From NCBI RefSeq assembly GCF_000513895.2, contig NZ_CP165783.1, positions 1,302,001 to 1,366,000 on the forward strand: a DNA stretch of 64,000 bases, written 5' to 3'. Position numbers and translations under genes: made by a program. Positions 49,627 through 57,861 of the stretch are shown here, in pieces. Within the stretch, counting starts at the first letter, position 1, and every line of letters starts with the position of its first letter. The stretch is from Ensifer sp. WSM1721 (lineage in GTDB: Bacteria; Pseudomonadota; Alphaproteobacteria; Rhizobiales; Rhizobiaceae). The notes under the pieces are model-generated. The model saw only the letters and a program-made list of their open reading frames with translations, was not told the DNA's origin and did no database searches.

Positions 49627-49690
49627 CACTTTTGAATTGCTGCATGTTTGTATCCTTAAATCGGCTCCGATTTAAGGATACATGCAGTAG
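49583..49690. repeat. RIME-like element, copy 3 (inverted)
   Basis: A complete 108-bp copy in reverse orientation to copies 1, 2 and 4 (ctacagcg...gctgtag then tgcatg...catgcagtag). It overlaps the end of the MFS gene by 44 bp. Confidence 0.88.
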
Positions 49691-49719
49691 CCCGGTGCCG
49701 CAGGCAGCCTGACGTTGAA

Positions 49720-49744
49720 AAGGCCCGGCAAGGGGCCGGGCCTT
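49720..49744. terminator. GC-rich hairpin, probable bidirectional terminator
   Basis: A 10-bp perfect stem (AAGGCCCGGC/GCCGGGCCTT) with a 5-nt loop lies between the convergent MFS and dodecin genes. In the minus direction it is followed by TTTC and in the plus direction by GCTCTT, so it may serve both. Confidence 0.6.
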
Positions 49745-49786
49745 GCTCTTGCGAAAGCTTCGGCCCAAAGGCGGTGACCCCGCGCC

Positions 49787-49996
49787 TCACTCCTCGATCC
49801 GGAAGCCGACCTTCATCACGACCTGGTAATGCGCCACCTTGCCATTGACGATTTGCCCGCGAATCTCGTCGACTTCGAACCAATCGAGATTCCGCATGGT
49901 CTTCGATGCGCGCGAAATGGCAGTCTCTATGGCTTCGTTCACCGAGACCGGCGAACTTCCGATCAGTTCCACCTTCTTGTAGACGTGTCCGCTCAC
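49787..49996 (-). CDS. Dodecin family flavin-binding protein
   Basis: A 69-residue protein of the dodecin family, which forms hollow dodecamers storing FMN/FAD and protecting it from light and redox damage. MSGHVYKKVELIGSSPVSVNEAIETAI and the flavin-contacting tryptophan in LDWFEVDEIRG are characteristic. AGGAGG precedes the start. Single gene, convergent with the MFS gene. Confidence 0.92.
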   Translation of the reverse strand: MSGHVYKKVELIGSSPVSVNEAIETAISRASKTMRNLDWFEVDEIRGQIVNGKVAHYQVVMKVGFRIEE

Positions 49997-50300
49997 GATT
50001 TTCCTCCTGAAGGGTTTCTTTGATCCTTGCGCCTCGCCGGCTTAAGGGGGCGAAGCCGTCGCAATTAGCGGCGAACATCGCCGCTGCCGACGATCATGCG
50101 CCCGTCGGGCGGGAACTGCCAGCGGGGCTGCGCGAAATCCGGCAATCACCGACTGGGTGGCAGCGAAAAATCCCTGTTCCGGCGGTACAGATGTCTTATC
50201 CTAAAGGTCGCGCTAAATGCCGCCGGGCGCTCAGCGGTACCGGGCAAGCGCTGTCGAGCGGCGACCGCAAGCGCGTGAGCCCCATGAGAAGGAGGCTGCC
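49997..50300. other. Gene-free interval before the dioxygenase gene
   Basis: This 304-bp stretch holds the dodecin promoter side and the dioxygenase leader. The only structure seen is a short hairpin AGCGGCGA/TCGCCGCT at 50067-50085. A GGAAC at about 50115 is followed after 16 bp by CGAA, not CGTT, so I do not call a promoter. Confidence 0.4.
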
Positions 50301-50873
50301 ATGCTGCCAACCCGACGTTCGCTGTTGACCGCCTTTCTGGCCCTGCCCGCCCTGCCCCTCGCCGACCGCGCCGCTGCCCAAAGGCTGCCTTTGACGCCCG
50401 CCTGCGGCGACGACCACGACCTGACGCCCGCGTTGACGGCAGGCCCTTTCTACAAGCCCAATGCGCCGCTCAGGCACGAGCTCTTCGGTGATGCTCCCCG
50501 CGGCGGGCGTATCACCCTTGCCGGCTACGTGCTCGACGCCCGTTGCCGCCCGCTCGCCGGCAGTCTCGTGGAAATCTGGCATGCGGACGAAACCGGCGCC
50601 TACGATACGCGCGGCTTCAACCTGCGGGGCCACCAAATGAGCGACGAGCGGGGCCGCTGGTGGTTCAGCACGATTGTCCCGGCTCGCTATCCCGGCCGCA
50701 CCCGCCACTATCACTTCAGGGTGCGCCGCCCAGGTGCCTCGGTTTTGACGACCCAGCTCTTTTTCCCGAACGAGCCGCAGAACGCCCGCGACCGCCTGTA
50801 TATGCCGGAATTGCTCATGGACCTCCGCGACACCGCTGACGGAAAATTCGGGCGCTTCGACTTCGTCGTTTGA
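50301..50873 (+). CDS. Exported intradiol ring-cleavage dioxygenase-like protein
   Basis: A 190-residue protein of the protocatechuate 3,4-dioxygenase-like family. A twin-arginine-like signal (LPTRRSLLTAFLALPALPLA) suggests export. The Fe(III) ligands of the family are visible as Tyr in GAYDTRGF, Tyr in ARYPGRTRHYHF and the two histidines of that segment. It is a single short chain, unlike the PcaGH pair. AAGGAGG lies before the start. Function could be cleavage of a catechol-type compound outside the cytoplasm; substrate unknown. Confidence 0.85.
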   Translation: MLPTRRSLLTAFLALPALPLADRAAAQRLPLTPACGDDHDLTPALTAGPFYKPNAPLRHELFGDAPRGGRITLAGYVLDARCRPLAGSLVEIWHADETGAYDTRGFNLRGHQMSDERGRWWFSTIVPARYPGRTRHYHFRVRRPGASVLTTQLFFPNEPQNARDRLYMPELLMDLRDTADGKFGRFDFVV

Positions 50874-50878
50874 GCTTG

Positions 50879-50983
50879 CTACTGCATGTTTCCTTAAATC
50901 GTACCGATTTAAGGACAAAAACATGCAGCAATTCAAAGTGCTACAGCGTCCTTTGTGCGTCTGAAAGACGCACGGCGCTGTAG
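50879..50983. repeat. RIME-like element, copy 4
   Basis: A 105-bp copy starting 6 bp after the dioxygenase stop, with both palindromes; it probably forms the 3' structure of that transcript. Confidence 0.85.
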
Positions 50984-51063
50984 CCTGCCGGAAACATTTC
51001 GCAGACGCCCGAGTTTGGCATCAGGAAGGAACAGGGCCTGCCCTGCGGCCCTGCGCGACGCCC

Positions 51064-51994
51064 ATGAGCACTCCCATGATCCTGTCGCTTGGCAGCATCA
51101 ACGCCGACCTCGAATTCCGCGGCGTCTCTTCTCTCGGCGGCGGCACCATCCGCACGGCGGGCTTCACCGAGCGCCGGGGGCAAAGCCGCCAATGTCGCCG
51201 TGTTCACCCATCGGCTGGGCATTGCGACGCGGCTCCTCGGCCGCATCGGCAACGATTACTACGCCAGGGTCGCCACCGACCCGCTTCGCAAGGCGGGCGT
51301 CGATCTGACCGGCGTGACCTCCACCGACAAGGCTCAGACGGGCATTGCCATCGTCATCGTTCAGAAGAACGGCGACAAGACGATGCTGAATGCCTCCAAT
51401 GCCAACATGGAATGGGGGAGCGAGGCGGCCACACTCGCTCGTGACATGATCAAGGCGGCGCCGGAGAATTCCCTTCTCGTGGCCGACTTCGAAGTCCCGA
51501 GGAACGTCCTGGAAATCGCCTTTTCGAGTGCCGAGCGCCGCCGCCTGAAAATATTGGTCGACCCGACCTTCCCCGAGAAAGTCGAACTGCCGCTTCTCGA
51601 ACGCTTCCATGCGATTACGCCGAACGAGAAGGAAGCCGAAGGGCTCCTGACGCGCGAGATCCGAACCGAGGACGACGCGGCCGAGGCGGCGCGCGCCCTC
51701 AACGCGCGCGGCGTCGAAATCGCCTGCGTCAAGCTTCGACAGGGCGGTTGTGCCCTGTGCCGGAGGGGTCAGGTCTCGATGCTTGCCGCACCGGACGTCG
51801 AGGTGGTGGACAAGACCGGCGCAGGCGACGCCTTCATCGGCGCCTTCGCAGCCGCGCTGGCCGAGGGGCGACCGCCTCTGGAGGCGGCCCGTTGGGGTGT
51901 TGCAGCCTCCTCCTTCTCGGTCGGAAGGGCGGGCGCTCAGGCATCCTATCCCACCCGCGAGGAATTCCTTCGTTTCCTCGAAAGCATCCGCTGA
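51064..51994 (+). pseudogene. PfkB/ribokinase-family sugar kinase, frameshifted
   Basis: Two frames together encode a full ribokinase-like protein of about 309 residues. The first (from ATG 51064) gives MILSLGSINADLEFRG and TIRTAGFTE. After GAG (51169-51171) one extra base (C51172) shifts to the frame reading AGGKAANVAVFTHRLG, the conserved substrate motif, which continues to the ATP/anion-hole motif DKTGAGDAFIGAF and ends at 51994. A single-base insertion, or a sequencing error in a GC run, explains it. The active-site Asp in GAGD is intact. Such kinases phosphorylate ribose, fructose, tagatose or nucleosides; the substrate is unknown. Confidence 0.75.
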
Positions 51995-52023
51995 GTTGGC
52001 CGGCGCAGGTTCGGCTGAAACCC

Positions 52024-52048
52024 GGAACAGATCACGCCCATGCCGGTT
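52024..52048 (+). promoter_or_regulatory. Candidate RpoE2/EcfG-type promoter
   Basis: GGAAC (52024-52028), 16 bp, then GGTT (52045-52048), followed by the PPC-domain gene 46 bp on. It deviates from GGAAC-N16-CGTT by one base. Confidence 0.45.
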
Positions 52049-52094
52049 CTTGGGAGACACCCTGCAGGTTTCCAAAAAAGACGAGGGCGAATCG

Positions 52095-52544
52095 ATGAAG
52101 CAAAAACTCCTGGCGGAAGATGCGGGCGAGCGCACTTTCATCCTGGTTCTCGATGAAGGCGACGAGGCCTTTTCGGCGATCTCGGCGTTTGCAGCGGAAG
52201 CGAACATCGCCGGCGCGGCGCTGACGGCAATCGGCGCATTCAGCCGCGCCACGGTGGGATTCTTCAGGATCGAAGGCAAGAACTACAGCAAGATTCCCGT
52301 CGCGGAACAGTCAGAGGTCCTGAGCGCGATCGGCGACATCGCCCTCGACGACGCCGGTAAGCCGAGCCTGCATCTGCATGCGGTGCTGGGCCTCGAGGAC
52401 GGCTCGACACGCGGCGGGCATCTTCTGGAAGGCTACGTCCGCCCGACTCTGGAGGTGATCATTCGAGAAAGCCCGACAGCGCTCCGCCGGCGCAAGCGAA
52501 CGGACCTCGGCATAGCGCTCGTCGATCTCGACGCCGCCACCTGA
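52095..52544 (+). CDS. PPC (DUF296) domain protein
   Basis: A 149-residue single PPC/DUF296 domain, a fold found in bacterial and plant proteins and often trimeric. Characteristic stretches: FILVLDEGDEAFSAISAFA, NIAGAALTAIGAFSRATVGFF, and the metal-site-like LHLHAVLGLEDGSTRGGHLLEGYV with histidines. DNA-binding or metal-dependent roles are reported for the fold, but function here is unknown. The start at 52095 has GAGG. A candidate RpoE2 promoter lies upstream. Confidence 0.85.
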   Translation: MKQKLLAEDAGERTFILVLDEGDEAFSAISAFAAEANIAGAALTAIGAFSRATVGFFRIEGKNYSKIPVAEQSEVLSAIGDIALDDAGKPSLHLHAVLGLEDGSTRGGHLLEGYVRPTLEVIIRESPTALRRRKRTDLGIALVDLDAAT

Positions 52545-52547
52545 CGT

Positions 52548-52739
52548 TCACGTTTTCGCACTCGAATTCGGATTGCGCTTGTCGTCTTTGGGGCCCTTCG
52601 ACGCCTTCGAGCCGCCGCCCCATTCCTGCGCCTTGCGGGCGGCATCGCCGCCGACGTGGCCCGGCTGATTTTTCTTGGCGGTACCGCTTTCGCCCTTGTC
52701 CTTGGGACGATCCGATTTGTTTTGCATCTGGAGCTCCAT
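52548..52739 (-). CDS. Small hydrophilic Lys/Gly-rich protein, possibly stress-induced
   Basis: A 63-residue, highly charged protein (DRPKDKGESGTAKKNQPGHVGGDAA region, then GGGSKASKGPKDD) with no hydrophobic core, like small KGG-type stress proteins. It is probably disordered. Starts at 52739 (GGGAGA) or 52727 (GGAG) are both plausible. A perfect GGAAC-N16-CGTT promoter lies 70 bp upstream, supporting the gene and a general-stress role. Confidence 0.65.
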   Translation of the reverse strand: MELQMQNKSDRPKDKGESGTAKKNQPGHVGGDAARKAQEWGGGSKASKGPKDDKRNPNSSAKT

Positions 52740-52808
52740 CCGTTCTCCCGGGTTCTCCCGGCAGGTGCAGCAGCGCACCGGCCGCATGCGCCCTGCCGAT
52801 TTGTCCCG

Positions 52809-52833
52809 AACGATCGAGTCTGCGATCGGTTCC
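52809..52833 (-). promoter_or_regulatory. RpoE2/EcfG-type promoter of the 52548-52739 gene
   Basis: On the minus strand GGAAC (52833-52829), exactly 16 bp, then CGTT (52812-52809). This is the alphaproteobacterial general-stress consensus. Confidence 0.7.
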
Positions 52834-52888
52834 TGATGCGCGCTCAGGTTCTCGCCGGCTCTGTGCGAGCCGGCACAATGAGACCTTG

Positions 52889-53296
52889 CTACCAGACCCG
52901 CCAGCCGCTTGACCAGTAATGGTCCTTCAGATCACTCAGCCGATCTTCGATGTCGGAGATCATGTCCTCGATCCGTGAGGAGCGCCGCGTGTACCAGCGT
53001 GAGCGGCCCGAGCTCGCGACGATGAGGCCGATGAGACCGAGCAAAGCGAGAGTCGTCCAGGCGGGATGTTCCCTTGCCATATCGCCAGCTCTGCGGCCCG
53101 TATCTCTGACCGTGCTCGCAATGGCTCTGCCTGACGAAATACCCAATTCGGAAATCGACGCACTGAGCGCACCGACCTGCTCGCGCAGCGATCTGATCTG
53201 CTCTTCAACGGCCTCGTTCGCAGCGCCGACTGTACCCTTGCTTGTATCGACGACCCCGCGCGGTACGGCGGAACCGAGCGGCCTTTCCTGTGCCAT
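52889..53296 (-). CDS. DUF883/ElaB-like membrane-anchored protein
   Basis: A 135-residue protein: helical N-terminal region (AANEAVEEQIRSLREQVGALS), a helical linker, one membrane segment (AWTTLALLGLIGLIVAS), then a basic/acidic tail with IEDMISDIEDRLSDLKDHY. ElaB relatives bind ribosomes at the membrane in stress or stationary phase; that role is only suggested. The start at 53296 has AGGAGG. It has a perfect EcfG-type promoter. Confidence 0.75.
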   Translation of the reverse strand: MAQERPLGSAVPRGVVDTSKGTVGAANEAVEEQIRSLREQVGALSASISELGISSGRAIASTVRDTGRRAGDMAREHPAWTTLALLGLIGLIVASSGRSRWYTRRSSRIEDMISDIEDRLSDLKDHYWSSGWRVW

Positions 53297-53345
53297 GTCA
53301 GGTCCTCCTCTCTTGTCCAATTCGTCACAGACATCACACCATGGA

Positions 53346-53370
53346 AACGGCGGCCGGGGCCCAGAGTTCC
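53346..53370 (-). promoter_or_regulatory. RpoE2/EcfG-type promoter of the DUF883 gene
   Basis: On the minus strand GGAAC (53370-53366), exactly 16 bp, then CGTT (53349-53346), 50 bp before the DUF883 start. Confidence 0.7.
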
Positions 53371-53695
53371 TTGTCGCTGGAAATAGGCGTCAGTGGCGCC
53401 AAATCGCGCAGTCGGTGGCTATTTCCCGCGATGTCGAGCGCATAACCGCTGAACGGTTTTACTTGGGTGAGCACGGAGGTCTTCTGCATCTCCTTGATCC
53501 GCTCCAAATCACAACGTGATCGCAAACCGCCGGCTCTTCTCAAACACCTGCCATGATCAGCATCAGTAATTATCGGGCGCACCACATTCGCTTTTCCCGG
53601 ATGGCTCCTCCAGTGGGCTCCTTTTCCTGTCATCGCGCGTCTGGTTATTCCGCTGCTAGATCAGCAGCTTCCGGCTACTCTTCATTGTTCTTGCT

Positions 53696-53720
53696 GGAAC
53701 TTAATTCTGCTGTGGTGGTT
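53696..53720 (+). promoter_or_regulatory. Candidate RpoE2/EcfG-type promoter
   Basis: GGAAC (53696-53700), 16 bp, GGTT (53717-53720), placed 33 bp before the start of the 89-residue gene; also reads as GGAAC-N18-TT, the form described for S. meliloti RpoE2. Confidence 0.55.
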
Positions 53721-53753
53721 TCCTGAAGAGCATGAATATGAAGGAGAACTTTA

Positions 53754-54023
53754 ATGGCTGATAGAGGACCAACAGTCGTCAATACTGGCGGAAGCGGGGG
53801 TGGCTGGGCCGTCGCGATAATCCTGGTGCTGGTAATCGTTGGAGCGCTGTTCCTGTTTGGTGGAGATCTCCTGGATGGCGCCGGCGGTCGCGGTGGTGGT
53901 ACGGACGTCGACGTGAACGTGCCGAACGTCGAAGCGCCGCAGGCACCTTCAGGCGGACAGGGGACACAGCAGGCGCCTTCGGGCGGCGCACAACCGGCCC
54001 CTTCGGGCGGCGCACAACAATAG
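53754..54023 (+). CDS. Small single-span membrane protein with Ala-Pro-Ser-Gly-Gly repeats
   Basis: An 89-residue protein: glycine-rich N-terminus, one membrane segment (GWAVAIILVLVIVGALFLFGG), an acidic DVDVNVPNVEAPQ stretch and a tail with three APSGG repeats. No known domain is recognised. GAAGGAGAAC is its ribosome site and an EcfG-like promoter precedes it, so an envelope stress protein is possible. Confidence 0.65.
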   Translation: MADRGPTVVNTGGSGGGWAVAIILVLVIVGALFLFGGDLLDGAGGRGGGTDVDVNVPNVEAPQAPSGGQGTQQAPSGGAQPAPSGGAQQ

Positions 54024-54123
54024 TGTTGAGCGAGCCTCGGTCGAGAGCGGCGGCTCCCCGGCCGGGGCGCGGCCTTGCGCCGGCGGTGGCCTCATTTAAG
54101 CCGCTTGCTTCGGTTGATGTTCA

Positions 54124-54148
54124 GGAACGATTCGAAACGACACGCGTC
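54124..54148 (+). promoter_or_regulatory. Candidate RpoE2/EcfG-type promoter
   Basis: GGAAC (54124-54128), 16 bp, CGTC (54145-54148) with TT following, 43 bp before the 88-residue secreted-protein gene. One mismatch to CGTT. Confidence 0.5.
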
Positions 54149-54191
54149 TTCGATGCGCTGAGGATACCAAGAAGATAGAGGAGAGCCGGAC

Positions 54192-54458
54192 ATGAAAATG
54201 ATAAAGCTTTTTGCCGCCGCCGCGTTGGCTTTCGCCGGCTGTGCAGGAAGCGCTCTGGCCGATCCTTGGAAAGACGAAAGCGGCCACGGGCGCTGGCGCG
54301 GTTATGACTATGAGCCGCGTTACGAACGAAGAGCATTGAAGGAAGAATATCGTAGAGGCCGCTGCAAGATCGAGCGCAAATGGGATGACGACGAGTACAA
54401 GGAGGAGATCAAGTGCAAGCGCGGCGCCCGCCCCATCTACGGCTACTACCGTTACTGA
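54192..54458 (+). CDS. Small secreted basic protein, unknown function
   Basis: An 88-residue protein with a signal peptide (IKLFAAAALAFAGCAGSALA, cleavage after ALA) and a mature part rich in Arg, Tyr, Glu and Lys (RGYDYEPRYERRALKEEYRR), including two cysteines that could pair. It resembles small exported proteins common in rhizobia. GAGGAG precedes the start. No domain recognised. Confidence 0.7.
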   Translation: MKMIKLFAAAALAFAGCAGSALADPWKDESGHGRWRGYDYEPRYERRALKEEYRRGRCKIERKWDDDEYKEEIKCKRGARPIYGYYRY

Positions 54459-54512
54459 ACCTCCGGATGAGCCGTTAGGCGTGCTCTAGCATAAGGCTCC
54501 ACTCTCCTGCCG

Positions 54513-54719
54513 TCAGGCCGCCTTTGCCATCTTTTGCAGAAGCCTCTTCTCGCGTACGCCGGTCTGGTAGAGGAAGATCAGTCTCTTCGCCAGGTTTTCC
54601 GCCTCCTCCGAATCGCTCGAAAGATGTTTGTCGGCGAGCATCTGCTTGAGAACCTCGTCCAGCAGGGCTACACCATCGGGCAAAATGGCGTCGGATGAAA
54701 AATCGTCGGATGGACACAT
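54513..54719 (-). CDS. Small hypothetical protein
   Basis: A 68-residue, mainly helical protein (LLDEVLKQMLADKHLSSDSE; NLAKRLIFLYQTGVREKRLL). No family is recognised; the pattern recalls small regulatory or phosphorelay-anti-sigma-associated proteins but nothing supports a specific role. GAGGAGG eight bases before ATG 54719 supports translation. Confidence 0.6.
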   Translation of the reverse strand: MCPSDDFSSDAILPDGVALLDEVLKQMLADKHLSSDSEEAENLAKRLIFLYQTGVREKRLLQKMAKAA

Positions 54720-54939
54720 GTCGCGACCTCCTCGCATTTGGGCGAAAGCGCGTTACATCTTCCAGTCGGAGACGCCCGTTTCTTCTGCCACCGACAGCGG
54801 GCAACCTAGACCTTGAATGTGTCATTTATGATGTCGATGCCGTGCGTCACGGGAAGCCCCAGAGCGACCATGCCCAGAAGGGACGATCGTTGGGGCGTCG
54901 CTCTGGGACCCCCGCGCAGGTTCGTGGCAGCAGCGGCGG

Positions 54940-55326
54940 CTAACCGCCGCGGACCTGCGATCTCTTGCCTCGGCGGCGCTCAGCCGACGAGTTCCTGGCC
55001 GTCTGCCGCGCCTCGCTCGTAAACTTCAGCCTCCAACCATTGCCGCTGGCTTGCCAATCGACGGCGGAGGAGATTTGCCCGATCAGGCTGGAACCATCCA
55101 TTTCGCGTGCTCTGGTTTTCGCGATCAGCTCCGGTGGATCGGTAATCAGCACCAATAGGAAAACGATCGGCACGAGTATGTATGTCGGGACACCCGTCGA
55201 CATGCCGGCAAAAGCAGCAATCAACACGGCAAGCACAATGTAGATCAAGTTAGAGAGCGGGTGGGATATCGTCCTGAAACAGGCTTCGGAAAGAGTATTC
55301 TTCCGTCCGTTGTCTGACACTGCCAT
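54940..55326 (-). CDS. Hypothetical protein with two membrane segments
   Basis: A 128-residue protein with a hydrophobic hairpin (NLIYIVLAVLIAAFAGMS and YILVPIVFLLVLI) and a polar C-terminal half ending in basic residues. No family recognised. The ribosome site is weak; the membrane pattern is the main reason to keep it. Confidence 0.5.
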   Translation of the reverse strand: MAVSDNGRKNTLSEACFRTISHPLSNLIYIVLAVLIAAFAGMSTGVPTYILVPIVFLLVLITDPPELIAKTRAREMDGSSLIGQISSAVDWQASGNGWRLKFTSEARQTARNSSAERRRGKRSQVRGG

Positions 55327-55680
55327 AGGAAGGATCCCGTTCGATCTGTCTTGCTGGTCGCGCTTCGGCGTGATTGCTTTGATATGTGCCGAGAGAAGCG
55401 TTCCGCAACCGGCTTAGGACCTTTGCCGTGCCGCATCGGACCAAGGTCTTATGGATCGACCCTGGTGATCGGTTGTCGAAGAGATCAGAGCGGATGCGGG
55501 CGGAAAAAGAAGCGCCCGGCACAAAATGCGAGTGCCCGCGCAGGGAACGACGCGGGCACTGCAACAGGTTTGAAACCTGAACGTCGCTGGGGGACAGAAG
55601 CGACCTCAATTAATTCATGAGATGCTAATTTGTTCCACTCGCATCCGGCGATGCCGCCGCCCGACACGCGCGCTCTGTGA

Positions 55681-57642
55681 TCACTGACCGTTCTGATGCG
55701 TTCCATGGGCGGAGACGATCGCCTGCGCCTCCTTGCCGTAAAGCTCCTCGAAATGATCGAAGCTCTTGGAAAAATAGCCGATGCCCTGGGTCGCCGATCT
55801 GAGCGATCGCGCCAGCTCGTCGAGTGCGGCTCCGGGGATGAGGGCGCGGAAGATGTCCCAGCCCTTTGCCGCCTCGTCGCGGTCGAAGCCGAGGACCTGG
55901 CCCTTGAGCGAGGCGACGATCGGTACGAGGTTTCCGGAATAGATCGACGGGAGATGGATCTCCACCCGGAAGATCGGCTGCATCAGCACCGCGGCCGCCT
56001 GCGATAAGGCTTGGCGCACGCCCATCTTCCCCGCCGTCCGGAAAGCATATTCCGAACTGTCGACGGAGTGATGCTGGCCGTCGGTCAAAAGCACGCCGAC
56101 GTCGATGACCTTGAAACCGAGCGGTCCCTTGTCCATCGCCTCGCGGGCCCCCGCCTCCACCGCCGGAATGAAGTTGCGCGGCACCGCGCCGCCCTTGACC
56201 GTTTCGGCAAAGGAAAAGCCTTCGCCCCGGCCGTTGGGGTGAACGCTGAGCTTCACGTCCGCGAATTGCCCGGCGCCGCCGGTCTGCTTGCGATGGCGGT
56301 AATGGACCTCCGAGGATTTCGATATCGTCTCGCGGTAGATCGGGCTCGGCGGGCGCTCGCTCACCTCGACATGGAAGACTTCCGACAGCGTCCTTGAGAG
56401 TTCACGCAGGTGCACCGGCCCCTGGGCACAGACGAGCTGCGCGCCCGTCCCCTCCTCCTGCATGACCTTGAGGCCGCGATCGGCTTCGGCGAGCTTCGCC
56501 AGCGTTTCGGAGAGCTTGGTCTCGTCGCGCTCGCTTGCCGGCACCAGGATGCGCTCGAGCATCGGCGTCGGCGGTGTCGTCCACTCGGGCGGTGCCAGCG
56601 GCGCATTGGCGGTAAGCACGGCCGGCACGGGCAGGTGGTCGGATTTGACCGCGGCGAATATCTGTCCGGCCTCGGTCACGCCCGAGGCGATCGCCCGGCC
56701 GCTCGCGGGATCCTGCAGCGAGCCGAGGCCGGCGCCGCCGAGCGTGGCCCCCTGTTTCACGCCGTTCTGCAGGGCGCGGCCAAGAACCGTCTTGCCGATG
56801 CTCTGGCGGAAATGGGCGTGGAAGCTGACGGCGGCAAGCGAAGCGGCGTCGGCCCCGGCTGCGGTCGCGAGGCGCTGCCTCAATGCCTCGACGCGCGGCG
56901 CCTCATGACGGAGCGCCTTCATCAGCCGCATGATGCCGTTGCTGTGGCTTGCCGAGCCGAGGAGCACCGGGATGACCCTGTTCTCGCTCAAGACGCGAGT
57001 CGAGATCGCATAGATTGCGTCGCTCGCCGGCTCACGGTCCTCGATAAGCTCCTCCAGGAGCCAATCGTCGAATTCCGAAAGATGCTCCAGAAGCTCGGCA
57101 CGCGCCTCGTGCTCGCGTTCTACCGCGCTCTCCGGGATCTCGAAGAGGGACGAGGGCTGCCCCTCGCGGTAGCGCCAGGCGCGCTCTGAAATCAGATCGC
57201 AACTGCCGATGATCTTGTCGCCGTCGCGGATCGGAATCTGCCTGAGGATAAGCGGGCGGCTGCAATAGTCCTGAAGTGCGGCGACGACATCCCGCAAGCG
57301 CCCCCGCGGCTCGTCCATACGGTTGATAAAGAGAATGCAGGGTGTGCCGGATGCCTCGATCACGCGCAGATAGGGCGCAGCGAGAACGGCTTCGTCGACC
57401 ACCGGCGAGACGCAGAGCACACAGGCGTCGCTCGCTAGAAGCGCGTGCTGCGCATGCACGAAGGACTCGTTATTGCCCGGAACATCGAGCGCGCACCAGG
57501 ACTCACCGCCGAACTCGAATTCGGTGATGCCTAGTCCATACGGAGAAACTGATTTTTTCGGCTCGCCTCCCAGCGAGCCCAACCTTTCCACGAGCGTGGT
57601 TTTTCCGATCTGCGAAGGACCGAGTACAGTGAAGCAGCGCAT
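55681..57642 (-). CDS. Elongation factor G-like protein with altered GTPase motifs
   Basis: A 653-residue EF-G/TetM-related protein. P-loop GPSQIGKT at residues 8-15; G4 is NRMD (107-110). The G3 motif reads DVPGN (53-57) in place of DTPGH, so the catalytic histidine of EF-G is asparagine, and switch I is shortened (only 24 residues from the P-loop to GIT). Domains II-V follow, including GGAGQFADVKLSV (domain IV) and QPIFRVEIHLPSIYSGNLV. It is probably a paralogue of EF-G with slow or no GTP hydrolysis; a housekeeping EF-G must be elsewhere. The start at 57642 follows GGGAGGAA. Confidence 0.85.
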   Translation of the reverse strand: MRCFTVLGPSQIGKTTLVERLGSLGGEPKKSVSPYGLGITEFEFGGESWCALDVPGNNESFVHAQHALLASDACVLCVSPVVDEAVLAAPYLRVIEASGTPCILFINRMDEPRGRLRDVVAALQDYCSRPLILRQIPIRDGDKIIGSCDLISERAWRYREGQPSSLFEIPESAVEREHEARAELLEHLSEFDDWLLEELIEDREPASDAIYAISTRVLSENRVIPVLLGSASHSNGIMRLMKALRHEAPRVEALRQRLATAAGADAASLAAVSFHAHFRQSIGKTVLGRALQNGVKQGATLGGAGLGSLQDPASGRAIASGVTEAGQIFAAVKSDHLPVPAVLTANAPLAPPEWTTPPTPMLERILVPASERDETKLSETLAKLAEADRGLKVMQEEGTGAQLVCAQGPVHLRELSRTLSEVFHVEVSERPPSPIYRETISKSSEVHYRHRKQTGGAGQFADVKLSVHPNGRGEGFSFAETVKGGAVPRNFIPAVEAGAREAMDKGPLGFKVIDVGVLLTDGQHHSVDSSEYAFRTAGKMGVRQALSQAAAVLMQPIFRVEIHLPSIYSGNLVPIVASLKGQVLGFDRDEAAKGWDIFRALIPGAALDELARSLRSATQGIGYFSKSFDHFEELYGKEAQAIVSAHGTHQNGQ

Positions 57643-57861
57643 CGGCGTTCCTCCCTCTGCCAAGACGACCATGACAGGATGCCCCTCGAAGAGGCAAAGC
57701 GCCAGAGATTGCTGCATTTTTTGTTACAGCGAAGACTTTGCGCGCTTATTTGCGGCTCATCCATCTTGCCGGCAACCTTCTTGGATCCTGAATTTCTGGC
57801 CTGATGATCGCCGCCGGGTGGACCGTCATGCCGTGTCTCGGCTCCGTAAGGGCAAAGGAAC

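Larger units (their letters stand above)
53297..53753. other. Divergent control region between two stress-type genes
   Basis: This 457-bp interval holds a minus-strand EcfG-type promoter (53346-53370) for the DUF883 gene and a plus-strand one (53696-53720) for the next gene, plus a GCTGCT/AGCAGC hairpin at about 53653-53669. A 99-residue minus-strand frame at 53334-53633 has no ribosome site or family features and overlaps the promoter. Confidence 0.55.

Noticed and set aside
50067..50085. Small hairpin upstream of the dioxygenase gene
   Set aside because: Only 8-bp arms in GC-rich DNA with no U-tract or gene end nearby; too common to call.
50112..50140. GGAAC-N16-CGAA as a stress promoter for the dioxygenase gene
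   Set aside because: The second element lacks TT and lies about 165 bp from the start codon.
53334..53633. 99-codon minus-strand frame before the DUF883 gene
   Set aside because: No ribosome site, no recognisable domain, and it overlaps an EcfG-type promoter.
54813..55022. Short frame between the 54719 and 54940 genes
   Set aside because: No ribosome site and atypical composition; part of it is antisense to the 54940-55326 gene.
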